Assembly (NCBI GenBank): GCA_017617145.1
Contig: JAFZWX010000081.1
Coordinates: 1-24,042 of the forward strand
Length of the DNA stretch: 24,042 nt
Source of the DNA: Treponema sp.
GTDB taxonomy: Bacteria > Spirochaetota > Spirochaetia > Treponematales > Treponemataceae
Direction of reading: 5' to 3'
The notes beneath the pieces were generated by a model. The model was not told the origin of the DNA and did no database searches. It was given only the letters and a program-made list of their open reading frames with translations. Below are positions 17,551 through 24,042 of this stretch, piece by piece (position 1 is the first letter of the stretch; every line of letters begins with the position of its first letter). Made by a program: the position numbers and the translations under genes.

Positions 17551-18132
17551 ATGATAAAACTAGAATCTGAAAAATGGATTGAAGGTTATGCATTCTCTGT
17601 TCATACGCTATATAGCATTTATGTTGGGGAAAACGAATACGGGCATCCTATTTATGATACCAAGCGTACACAGATGGGTGAATTAGTTTATCAATTAAAA
17701 TATAAACAGAATCTTTCAGTTTTACCTCAGATTATTTCTCTATTAAAATCCGACTCGAATTTTGTTGATTTTATAAAGAAAGACTTCGTTATTTTGGTTC
17801 CAGCAACAAGAAAAGACAGAAATTTTCAACCTGTTGAAGTTATTGCAGATGCAATTGGTAAAGAGTTTGGAATATCAATAATAAAAGATATGATTGAAGC
17901 TGAAAATCATACAGAAATAAAACATGTGGAAAAAGCAAAAAAAATTGATATTTTAAAAAGCAGTTATAGTTATAACGATCATCCCGAAATTGACAGAAAA
18001 TCAAAAATTATTATTTTTGATGATTTATATTCAAGTGGAAGTACTATGAATGTAGTAGCCGATTTGTTACATGAAAACGGTTTTATAAATATTTATGCTT
18101 TTGCATTAACCCGTACAAAGAACAGCGACTGA
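17551..18132 (+). CDS. ComF-like phosphoribosyltransferase-fold protein
   Basis: ATG 17551 is preferred over ATG 17545 because the SD AGAGG (17538-17542) is 8 nt from it, against 2 nt. The 193-aa product has the PRTase core: strand FVILVPATRKDRNFQPVEV (79-97), resembling the ComF/GntX pattern, and the PRPP loop IIIFDDLYSSGST (153-165). Upstream, RTQMGELVYQLKY (39-51) also resembles ComF proteins, but the N-terminal zinc-finger Cys pairs of classical ComF are absent. The family may bind PRPP or a nucleotide and act as an enzyme or effector-binding protein; the substrate cannot be read. It overlaps the next gene by one base (TGATG), so the two are made together and probably work together. Confidence 0.85.
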   Translation: MIKLESEKWIEGYAFSVHTLYSIYVGENEYGHPIYDTKRTQMGELVYQLKYKQNLSVLPQIISLLKSDSNFVDFIKKDFVILVPATRKDRNFQPVEVIADAIGKEFGISIIKDMIEAENHTEIKHVEKAKKIDILKSSYSYNDHPEIDRKSKIIIFDDLYSSGSTMNVVADLLHENGFINIYAFALTRTKNSD

Positions 18133-18596
18133 TGAAAGTATTTATATCCGGTTCAATAAGTATAAAGGAACTTCCTCAAATAGCAAAAGAAAAACTTGAA
18201 AAAATAATGAAACAAGGACTTACTGTTATTATCGGAGATGCAAATGGTATTGATGCACTTGTTCAAAACTATTATTCAGAACGAAAATATCAAAATGTTA
18301 TAGTTTATCATGCTGGTAATTATACACGTAATAATATTGGAAATTGGAAAACAATCACTGTGCCTTCTCAGAATCTTACCGGCAGAGCTTTATACACTTT
18401 AAAAGACAAAAAAATGGCTTTAGATGCAGATTTTGGAATGATGATTTGGGATGGCAAAAGCAAAGGCACAAAGGCAAATATTGAAGAAATGTCCAGTCTT
18501 GGAAAACATTTTTATGTAATACAAAACGAAACTATTTCAATAGATAAAGCTTTTTCTAAAACAAGTATTCAACAACCAGAATTGTTTACTATCTAA
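18132..18596 (+). CDS. SLOG-superfamily (DprA/LOG-like Rossmann) nucleotide-binding protein
   Basis: The 154-aa product begins MKVFISGSIS, a first strand and glycine/serine loop typical of SLOG-type folds. It continues with IIGDANGIDALVQNYY (33-48), matching the G-D-A-x-G-x-D signature of the stand-alone SLOG group, and ADFGMMIWDGKSKGTKANI (99-117), the D-x-x-x-x-x-W-D-G-x-S-x-G-T stretch that lines the ligand site in this group. SLOG proteins bind nucleotides or nucleotide-derived ligands; some are cytokinin-type phosphoribohydrolases, some DNA-processing (DprA), and many sit in conflict systems as predicted sensors. There is no TM segment. Translation is coupled to the PRTase and a terminator follows at 18668. 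The function of the pair is unknown. Confidence 0.8.
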   Translation: MKVFISGSISIKELPQIAKEKLEKIMKQGLTVIIGDANGIDALVQNYYSERKYQNVIVYHAGNYTRNNIGNWKTITVPSQNLTGRALYTLKDKKMALDADFGMMIWDGKSKGTKANIEEMSSLGKHFYVIQNETISIDKAFSKTSIQQPELFTI

Positions 18597-18640
18597 TTTA
18601 CTTTATGAAAGTATTATGTCAAAAGCTTAACTACTCTCTC

Positions 18641-18722
18641 ACCCCATAGCAACCCACATTCATAAACAACAGGCTGGCGCGCAAGCTTTTAGAAGGGTTG
18701 GGCGGCAGCCTGTTTTAATTTG
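18641..18722 (+). repeat. Direct repeat copy A, upstream of rpn (contains terminator)
   Basis: About 81 bp resembling 19958-20037. Both have ACCCC-TA-C-A, then ACATTCATAAA, then ACAGGCTGGCG-GCAA-CTTTT, and end in CCTGTTTT. The first 26 bases align without gaps. With copy B it brackets the rpn unit. Confidence 0.65.
18668..18719 (+). terminator. Rho-independent terminator after the PRTase-SLOG pair
   Basis: AACAGGCTG (18668-18676) pairs perfectly with CAGCCTGTT (18706-18714) around a GC-rich loop, followed by TTTTAATT. It lies 72 nt after the SLOG stop. Confidence 0.75.
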
Positions 18723-18794
18723 AAAACATTTCTTAGGGGAATTCCTCCATTTTTCAATAAATTTTCAATTTTTTTCTCGAAAAACTTCCTCTTT

Positions 18795-18824
18795 TTGCAA
18801 AAAAAATCTAATACTATATATGTA
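18795..18824 (+). promoter_or_regulatory. Candidate rpn promoter
   Basis: TTGCAA (18795-18800) with TATGTA (18819-18824) at 18 bp, or TATATG at 16 bp. A start near 18830 would put the whole hairpin leader in the transcript. The gap 18723-18836 is otherwise AT-rich with no gene. Confidence 0.35.
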
Positions 18825-18836
18825 AAAATCTTGCTC

Positions 18837-18915
18837 TCCTCCAAATTTTTTGTATGAGGAACTTGCGTGTGAGGGATGGTATATCCTGATAAGTTCCATA
18901 CAAAATTCAGGAGGA
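18837..18915 (+). promoter_or_regulatory. Structured 5' leader of rpn: long hairpin that sequesters the SD
   Basis: The 5' arm runs from TCCTCC (18837-18842) through TTTTGTATG to GGAACTT (18858-18864). The 3' arm runs from AAGTTCC (18891-18897) through ATACAAAATT to AGGAGG (18909-18914). The arms pair with a two-base bulge and a small internal loop, and the SD is inside the stem. A small inner stem (GGAT/ATCC) tops the hairpin; in the other copy the inner stem is AGGG/CCCT, so a stem is kept although bases differ. This fits translational down-control of the nuclease. Confidence 0.7.
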
Positions 18916-18920
18916 CAATC

Positions 18921-19799
18921 ATGTCTATTTTTAACAGGAAGTATAAGGATTCTGTATTTACAGATTTATTTGGAAGCGACAGAGATGGGAAGAAAAACTT
19001 TCTTGATTTGTACAATGCTCTTTCAGGAAGTGACTACAAATTAGGAGAAGTTTCTCTTAAACGTAAAGTTATTGAACAGGCTCTTTATAAAACTTTCAAT
19101 AACGATGTAAGTTGGGAGATAAACGGTAAGCTTATTGTGTTGGTAGAACATCAATCAACTATTAATGAAAACATGCCGTTCAGATGCCTTGAGTATGTAA
19201 CTCGTATTTATGAAGGTATTATTCCCGTCAAAGAACGTTATGCAGAAAAGGTATATAAGATACCTAATCCAGATTTTTATGTTGTGTATGTCGGTAAAAA
19301 GAAGCTACCTCCCGAACAGGAATTACGGTTATCAGATGCATTTTACACAAAAGACAGCAGTAAATTAGAGCTTGTTGTAAAAGTAAAAAACTGTACTGAC
19401 CCTAAATTATTGCCGATTTTTAAAACCTGTGATATTCTTAAAGAGTATTGCCAGTTTATAGAAATTGTAGAACAGAATTACAACAGACTATTTCCTAAGA
19501 ATTCGTTCAAAAAGGCAATAGAAATTGCAATGGAACAAGGAATCTTAACAGATTATCTTGATCGAAAATCGCGGGAGGTCATAAATATGTTATGTGCCAA
19601 ATATAGTTACAAAGATGATATTGCCGTAAAACAAAGGGAAGCGCGAGAAGAAGGAATTCAACAAAAAGCCATTGAAGATGCAAAAAGTTTTTATGTGAAT
19701 GGCGTCTCCATACAAATCATTGCAAAATCGCTTGGGATGACTGTAGAACAAATTCAGGAAATTGTAAAGGATGTTATTCCTGTGACGGTTACAGAATAG
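18921..19799 (+). CDS. Rpn-family PD-(D/E)XK nuclease / putative transposase-like protein
   Basis: The start is ATG 18921, 6 nt after the SD AGGAGG (18909-18914); an in-frame start at 18876 lies inside the leader hairpin and has no SD. The 292-aa product shows the Rpn family plan: KDSVFTDLFG (9-18), then the nuclease core with Asp 62 (NNDVSW) and E-x-Q at Glu 76/Gln 78 (VEHQST), then FRCLEYVTRIYE (87-98). A C-terminal helical, HTH-like tail holds GVSIQIIAKSLGMTVEQIQEIV (about 261-282 in the full protein). E. coli Rpn proteins are DNA endonucleases that promote RecA-independent recombination, and members are reported as toxic antiphage factors with intragenic antitoxins. An internal SD and start (19573-19589) suggest the same here. 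Truncated relatives lie on both sides. Confidence 0.9.
   Translation: MSIFNRKYKDSVFTDLFGSDRDGKKNFLDLYNALSGSDYKLGEVSLKRKVIEQALYKTFNNDVSWEINGKLIVLVEHQSTINENMPFRCLEYVTRIYEGIIPVKERYAEKVYKIPNPDFYVVYVGKKKLPPEQELRLSDAFYTKDSSKLELVVKVKNCTDPKLLPIFKTCDILKEYCQFIEIVEQNYNRLFPKNSFKKAIEIAMEQGILTDYLDRKSREVINMLCAKYSYKDDIAVKQREAREEGIQQKAIEDAKSFYVNGVSIQIIAKSLGMTVEQIQEIVKDVIPVTVTE
19587..19799 (+). CDS. Candidate intragenic C-terminal Rpn product (RpnS-like antitoxin, 70 aa)
   Basis: Inside rpn, GGGAGG (19573-19578) lies 8 nt before an in-frame ATG at 19587 (Met 223 of the full protein). Translation from it gives MLCAKYSYKD to the shared stop, 70 aa, covering an Arg/Glu/Gln-rich helix and the HTH-like tail but no nuclease residue. 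In E. coli, Rpn genes make such short C-terminal forms from internal starts, and these inhibit the full-length toxin. The SD here is as strong as that of the full gene and is not in the leader hairpin. The site is seen directly; its use is inferred. Confidence 0.5.
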   Translation: MLCAKYSYKDDIAVKQREAREEGIQQKAIEDAKSFYVNGVSIQIIAKSLGMTVEQIQEIVKDVIPVTVTE

Positions 19800-19852
19800 T
19801 GTGCCATCTGCTTTTGTGTCAGTCCCTGGTCTTGCAATTCATGCGCCTTTAG

Positions 19853-19951
19853 CACAAAGATGGCGATTCTCCAGAAAAAATCTCTCGCTGTTTAAAAATA
19901 CCCCTTGAGAAAGTCCTGGAACTCCAAAAAACACTCAAAGCAGAGGGCTAA
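19853..19951 (+). pseudogene. Decayed 3' remnant of a second Rpn C-terminal module
   Basis: After the rpn stop, the frame 19853-19951 encodes KDGDSPEKISRCLKIPLEK, followed by VLELQKTLKAEG and TAA. This has the shape of an Rpn C-terminal HTH-like tail (a G-x-S start, a short helix, then IPLEKVLELQ), parallel to GVSIQIIAKSLGMTVEQIQEI of the intact gene. A TAG at 19850 closes the frame upstream and no start exists. It is probably a leftover after exchange of the C-terminal module. The rest of 19800-20048 holds only the terminator repeat. Confidence 0.55.
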
Positions 19952-19957
19952 CTCCCC

Positions 19958-20037
19958 ACCCCGTACCATTTTACATTCATAAAAAAACAGGCTGGCGTGC
20001 AATCTTTTGAGATTGGACGACAACCTGTTTTGTTTTG
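19958..20037 (+). repeat. Direct repeat copy B, downstream of rpn (contains terminator)
   Basis: It matches copy A (18641-18722) with small length differences. The two copies are 1.3 kb apart and enclose the rpn leader, gene and C-terminal remnant. Confidence 0.65.
19985..20036. terminator. Bidirectional terminator between rpn and the surface-protein gene
   Basis: AAACAGG (19985-19991) pairs with CCTGTTT (20024-20030), with further TG/CA and CG/CG pairs inside. On the plus strand TTTTGTTTT follows. On the minus strand the hairpin is followed by a run of seven T (19981-19987), 12 nt beyond the stop of the convergent gene. Confidence 0.75.
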
Positions 20038-20048
20038 GTGTGAAAGAA

Positions 20049-23000
20049 TTACTGCTTTGTCATTACACTGCTCATAGCAGAGGTGTTGTCGGCAAAGTGG
20101 GCAATTACTACATACTTGGCCCCTTTTGGAACTCCGGATGTGACAGCATTTTTAGATGTGTTAATAATATGTGTTACAGTATGAGCTCCATAAACCTCCC
20201 ATTCATCCTGATTATCGCCATAATCATAAAGACTGAAACAACAATAATACAAGGTAGGATTATCACACATTATTGTTACGCCAGTAGAACCTGATAATAC
20301 ATTTTTTATATTACAAGTAGCAGTTCCCGTATATGTATATAATGGTAAAGAATTTGTTTTATCTGAAATAACCATTGCTCTATAAAATGTATTTGGATCA
20401 TACGAAATAGCCTTTTGTACAGTAGTGCCATTTGTTGTTGATGATGATATTGCATACTGTATATTAGGAAGATTGTTATAATATAAATCTTCATAACATT
20501 CTTCATCCTCGTCATAAGAGTCCAAAGATTCGGGATCAAAATCATAATTATGCTCCCAATACTTTCCATATGTTGAAGAAACAGAATTACCACAATGTTC
20601 TACTACAAGATAATATTTCTTTGCCGTATTAATATATTTCTCATCATAGGTTGCAGAATAATTTAATTGAGTTCTGGTAACATTTTTAGTAACTGTTAAT
20701 GGAATATTATTTCCAACCTCGGCATAATGAAAATCAATTTCACCAGGTTCCATTGTATAAACAGGAGAAATATAATAATTGTTTGCAGTATCCTTTATTC
20801 TAAAATAAGTTATACATCCCTTTGCTACAGGTACCCTAAGGAAACAACGATTAATACTATCTGGTCCATCAATACCAAGTGAATAACTAAATACTGGATT
20901 ATAACTGTCATAATTTTTACTAATAATACTGGAATTCGTATCTTCAGGTACTATCATATATTCATATTCGTAATATGTGTTTCCACTATAAGTTATTGTT
21001 TTAAGAGGAGATTGATTGTCTGTAATATCATTGATAACCATTACATCGCCAAAGTTTGAAGGCCCCCAGGTATCATTAGAGTTTGGAGCAATATTATCTG
21101 TTACACTTGTTGGAATTGAACCCGAAACTGTATAAGTATTACCTGTAGCTTTATAACCATTCTGCCATATTGCTAACGAAATTTTTTTAGTTGTACAAAA
21201 GCTCTTAAAACTAGCATATGGCATTGAAAGAGTAATATAACCATTGGAATCCATTTTATAAACAGTAACGTTTCCCGATGTCCAAAGAACCAAATCATTA
21301 GTCTTATTAAAAGTACTATGATTTGTTATTTGCAGTTTTACTTCATATTTACCAGAATTATTTCCATCAGAGACCCCCGATATATAGTTTACCCCAGAAA
21401 TAGTATTTGGTGTAGCTGTTTTTGAGTAAGTAATAGGATTTCCAGGAGGACTTCTTAAATCACAAAAAAGCCGGTAATTGTCAGCGGTATTTCGCCAATA
21501 ATTCGATTTTTCAAACAAGTATTGTCTACCTACTGTATTGTCTCTATTAGCATAACTACTAGTTAAATTACTTAGACCAATATGATCGGTTACTCCAGTT
21601 GCTGCACAATATCTTTTATATGTTGAACCATTGCTATTATTAGTTGAAGATGTATTATAACCAGATTCATATCGTACTTCACTGTATGGTGATCCAGAAT
21701 TATACTCATATAGATACATTGTTGATGGACTTTCTGGTATATATGTAGAAAAAGAATTTTTACATCCACCCGCATCTTGTGCAATTATTTTAATATATGT
21801 TTTTGCTGTTTTTGAAACCGTCAGATTTTTAAAAGCAAAGTATCTATAACCATCTTGTTCAAATGTCAAATCAGGTCTCTTTTTTAAAGAAGTTGATTCA
21901 TTTTCAACATTTTGTTGATTAGTACCAAAATAAAGAGTCACTGCAGAAATAGAATCTGTGTAAGATAATCCATCAAAGGTTATAAATGTCTGATCCTTTG
22001 GATATCTAAAATACAAATATGTATTTGTTGTATCTATCATTGGCCAAGTATCTTCACCTATACATGATCGAATATCTCCATAGGATGTTTCTGGGTTCAT
22101 ATTATATGTATATGCATCTCTGGCAGAAGCATAATCATTAGATTTTAATTGAGTATCTGTCAAACTAGTACCATAACGATTATAAATAAAACCTTTTTTC
22201 ATATCCAAGGTTTTGTCCATTGCGACATAATATGTTATAGTATTTGAATTACCTGCAATATCATAAATGGTAAAATCAACCTGAATCATACATTCTTCTT
22301 CAATCTTACCATCAGGAAGAAAATCTGTTGAAAAGTTTAGGGTATCATCTATATCCTCATCTGGTGTATAGTATCTTGTTAAGTGAAGTGTATTTCCATT
22401 AGACACAGAATTACCGAACTTATCATAAATTACCTTAGCTTCTATGTCCATTCTACCAGAACAACCACTTGTTTCATCTTCAATATTAAACAGATAGAAT
22501 AAAGTATCATAAATATGATTTTTTCTATCAAACTTTTTTGTAGGAGAATATGGTTCAAAGGTCTGCGTGTAATGAACATCATAATAACTGAATTCTGGTA
22601 AATCATCTTCTGTTTGTTTATTAATTCTATACATTATGGTTAGAAAACCATTTTGAACTGTATAATCGGATGTACTTAAACTTATAGTATCAGAACCTTG
22701 TAAAGTAGATTTTAATTGAACCTGAATAACCGCAGTATTATTATTTCCAAAAATTTCTCTTATAGAATAATCCGGTTTTATTTTCACTGTAACAACTGTT
22801 TTATTATCTTCAGTAGTTACTTCAGGATCGTTAAAGTAAATGGAGATATCATTCCAATATTGATCATATAATTGTATATCATCACCTTTTGTAAGTGAAG
22901 TAAAATCCATTATTTTATTAAATTTTATTACTAAAGGCGTATCCAATGGAACTCCAGTACTTGAATTTTCTGGAGACACAGAACTAATCTTTGTTGCAAA

Positions 23001-24042
23001 AATATTACTTGCATTAATAGTATGAGTTGCTGCAGAAGAACTATTTACTGTTATTGTTACAGGATTTAAATTGGAATTATTGAAAGAAACAGAAGTTCCT
23101 CCACTTAAAGTCCATTTTGTAAAACTGTAATCAGAATTTGTCGGAACAAAAGTAGCTGTTATTTTTTCACCAATATTATACTTATTGCCTGTAACCGATG
23201 GTGTAAACTGTATAGTACCACCAGTTTGTGATGTACTAGCTTTTAGTGTTACCTTATTAGTAGTACTAGAATTAATCTTATAAATATCAGTTCTTCCAGA
23301 ACCACCGTCACCGTAGGTAACAGGATAGGTTTTTCCATTAGATGTACAGTTATAGTAAAGGCTGGCTGGTATTTCAACCTTTACATTTTGGGTACCAGAG
23401 CTTACAAAACGGACATTTGAGCCAGTACCGGTAGCGGCGGTTACCTGTTCAGTTTTTATTGTAAGAACCTTATCAGAAACTTTACGTGTTCCAAAATGAG
23501 TTGTATCCTTTACATCATTTCTGTAAACATTTATTTCAGAATAATTTTCAGGAATCTGGTCAAAGGTAATTACGATATTTGTATCTTGCTCAATTCCATC
23601 TTCATTATAAGCAGGACTAAACTCTGTTACTCTTGGACGTTTAGCACACACTGCCTTGATTGTTATTTCTGAAACTGATGAACTGGTTCCTGTACCAACT
23701 GGAGTAAACGATGAAGTCTTTTTTTCGTATGTAGTTGAAGTAACTTTGATTATAGTTTCGCTAGTAGATTTCCAGTATAAGAACTGATAATCTTCTGTTT
23801 CGGTAAAGGTAAGAGTTCTGGAAATTCCGTCCATATTGTAGGTTATACCGCTTGAAGATGGAGCTGCTCCGTCACAGGTTATTGTTCCTGCCGTTCCGCC
23901 TGTTATTTCTGTTGTTCCGTTACTGTCATATACCTTGAAATATACCTTTGCCTGCTGTCTTGTATTGGAATTTATTTTATATTCATGGGTCTGATTTGTT
24001 CCGCAGGTTACTGGATATGTTTTATTATTTGGTGCTGTATAT
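20049..24042 (-). CDS. Very large Ig-like repeat surface protein, C-terminal part (5' end outside window)
   Basis: The frame stays open past the ATG at 23834 to the window edge and has no SD there, so the true start lies beyond 24042; at least 1330 aa are visible. The visible N-terminal part has two copies of a repeat unit about 230 aa long. Each has K-T-Y-P-V-T with Y-K-I-N-S, an InlB-B-type beta-grasp segment ending in a W-x-aromatic pattern, and a Big_5-like Ig domain starting R-V-T-E-F-S-P or K-I-S-S-V-S-P-E-N-S-S-T-G-V. The following 870 residues are Tyr-, Thr-, Ser- and Asn-rich beta material with repeated D-x-A-G-N/K-type loops, and no enzyme motif I recognise. There is no C-terminal anchor or sorting motif. 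It is probably exported and surface-exposed (adhesin or envelope type). A bidirectional terminator lies just past the stop. Confidence 0.85.
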   Translation of the reverse strand, partial: YTAPNNKTYPVTCGTNQTHEYKINSNTRQQAKVYFKVYDSNGTTEITGGTAGTITCDGAAPSSSGITYNMDGISRTLTFTETEDYQFLYWKSTSETIIKVTSTTYEKKTSSFTPVGTGTSSSVSEITIKAVCAKRPRVTEFSPAYNEDGIEQDTNIVITFDQIPENYSEINVYRNDVKDTTHFGTRKVSDKVLTIKTEQVTAATGTGSNVRFVSSGTQNVKVEIPASLYYNCTSNGKTYPVTYGDGGSGRTDIYKINSSTTNKVTLKASTSQTGGTIQFTPSVTGNKYNIGEKITATFVPTNSDYSFTKWTLSGGTSVSFNNSNLNPVTITVNSSSAATHTINASNIFATKISSVSPENSSTGVPLDTPLVIKFNKIMDFTSLTKGDDIQLYDQYWNDISIYFNDPEVTTEDNKTVVTVKIKPDYSIREIFGNNNTAVIQVQLKSTLQGSDTISLSTSDYTVQNGFLTIMYRINKQTEDDLPEFSYYDVHYTQTFEPYSPTKKFDRKNHIYDTLFYLFNIEDETSGCSGRMDIEAKVIYDKFGNSVSNGNTLHLTRYYTPDEDIDDTLNFSTDFLPDGKIEEECMIQVDFTIYDIAGNSNTITYYVAMDKTLDMKKGFIYNRYGTSLTDTQLKSNDYASARDAYTYNMNPETSYGDIRSCIGEDTWPMIDTTNTYLYFRYPKDQTFITFDGLSYTDSISAVTLYFGTNQQNVENESTSLKKRPDLTFEQDGYRYFAFKNLTVSKTAKTYIKIIAQDAGGCKNSFSTYIPESPSTMYLYEYNSGSPYSEVRYESGYNTSSTNNSNGSTYKRYCAATGVTDHIGLSNLTSSYANRDNTVGRQYLFEKSNYWRNTADNYRLFCDLRSPPGNPITYSKTATPNTISGVNYISGVSDGNNSGKYEVKLQITNHSTFNKTNDLVLWTSGNVTVYKMDSNGYITLSMPYASFKSFCTTKKISLAIWQNGYKATGNTYTVSGSIPTSVTDNIAPNSNDTWGPSNFGDVMVINDITDNQSPLKTITYSGNTYYEYEYMIVPEDTNSSIISKNYDSYNPVFSYSLGIDGPDSINRCFLRVPVAKGCITYFRIKDTANNYYISPVYTMEPGEIDFHYAEVGNNIPLTVTKNVTRTQLNYSATYDEKYINTAKKYYLVVEHCGNSVSSTYGKYWEHNYDFDPESLDSYDEDEECYEDLYYNNLPNIQYAISSSTTNGTTVQKAISYDPNTFYRAMVISDKTNSLPLYTYTGTATCNIKNVLSGSTGVTIMCDNPTLYYCCFSLYDYGDNQDEWEVYGAHTVTHIINTSKNAVTSGVPKGAKYVVIAHFADNTSAMSSVMTKQ
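22990..24025 (-). repeat. Two tandem InlB-B + Big_5-like repeat units in the surface protein
   Basis: K-T-Y-P-V-T occurs near 24023 and again near 23333 (minus strand), about 690 bp apart. Y-K-I-N-S and T-G-G-T follow each, and an S-P-x-N/Y Ig-domain start ends each unit (near 23620 and 22980). Protein similarity is clear; DNA identity is low, so the duplication is old. Confidence 0.6.

Noticed and set aside
18876..18920. Longer rpn start at 18876
   Set aside because: It lies in the leader apex and lacks an SD, while ATG 18921 has AGGAGG at 6 nt and matches the family N-terminus.
18689..19015. 108-aa minus-strand frame over the rpn leader
   Set aside because: Antisense to the terminator, leader and rpn start; no SD or family match.
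19803..19868. Inverted repeat GCCATCT / AGATGGC as a transposon end
   Set aside because: Seven-base arms 50 nt apart with no flanking duplication; chance is likely.
23832..23834. ATG at 23834 as the start of the surface protein
   Set aside because: The frame and the repeat pattern continue to the window edge, with no SD.

Overview
The window looks like a piece of a Treponema-type spirochaete chromosome, most likely an AT-rich host-associated or rumen commensal. The evidence is low GC by eye, frequent TTG starts with good Shine-Dalgarno (SD) sites, tandem MAF/DUF115 (MptE-like) genes, a large eukaryote-type isoleucyl-tRNA synthetase, many lipoproteins and beta-barrel-like exported proteins, and an Rpn-family PD-(D/E)XK gene. 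The genus is inferred from gene content, not from a marker gene. I found no rRNA, tRNA or CRISPR array.

Layout. (1) 1-7591, plus strand: a tightly packed operon that starts before the window. It encodes a very acidic repeat protein, an unrecognised 282-aa protein, two divergent MAF/DUF115 proteins (family linked to flagellin glycosylation) and a two-TM protein with a degenerate GGDEF domain. (2) 13331-7588, minus strand: ileS, a lipoprotein, a long-form uracil phosphoribosyltransferase and a TPR lipoprotein, with overlapping or closely spaced genes. This operon meets the first one tail to tail with a 4-bp stop-codon overlap. (3) 13332-13586: a gap with an 83-bp near-perfect inverted repeat. 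(4) 17112-13587, minus strand: two paralogous exported proteins, each with a barrel-like N-terminus and a transglutaminase-like domain; one keeps the catalytic residues and the other has lost them. (5) 17113-20048, plus strand: an accessory island. It holds a truncated Rpn copy with its leader, a coupled phosphoribosyltransferase + SLOG-like gene pair, a terminator, and an intact rpn gene with the same structured leader. The rpn gene has an internal SD and start that could yield a 70-aa C-terminal product. A decayed second Rpn C-terminus and a second copy of the terminator repeat follow. (6) 24042-20049, minus strand: the C-terminal part of a very large Ig-like repeat surface protein that runs off the window.

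The most interesting part is the island. The leader of rpn can fold into a long hairpin that pairs an upstream CCTCC with the SD of the full-length gene. The strong internal SD of the short C-terminal product lies outside that hairpin. This suggests, as inference, a toxin (full-length nuclease) held down at translation while an intragenic antitoxin is made freely. The neighbouring ComF-like PRTase + SLOG pair is a candidate nucleotide-linked conflict or DNA-processing module of unknown function.
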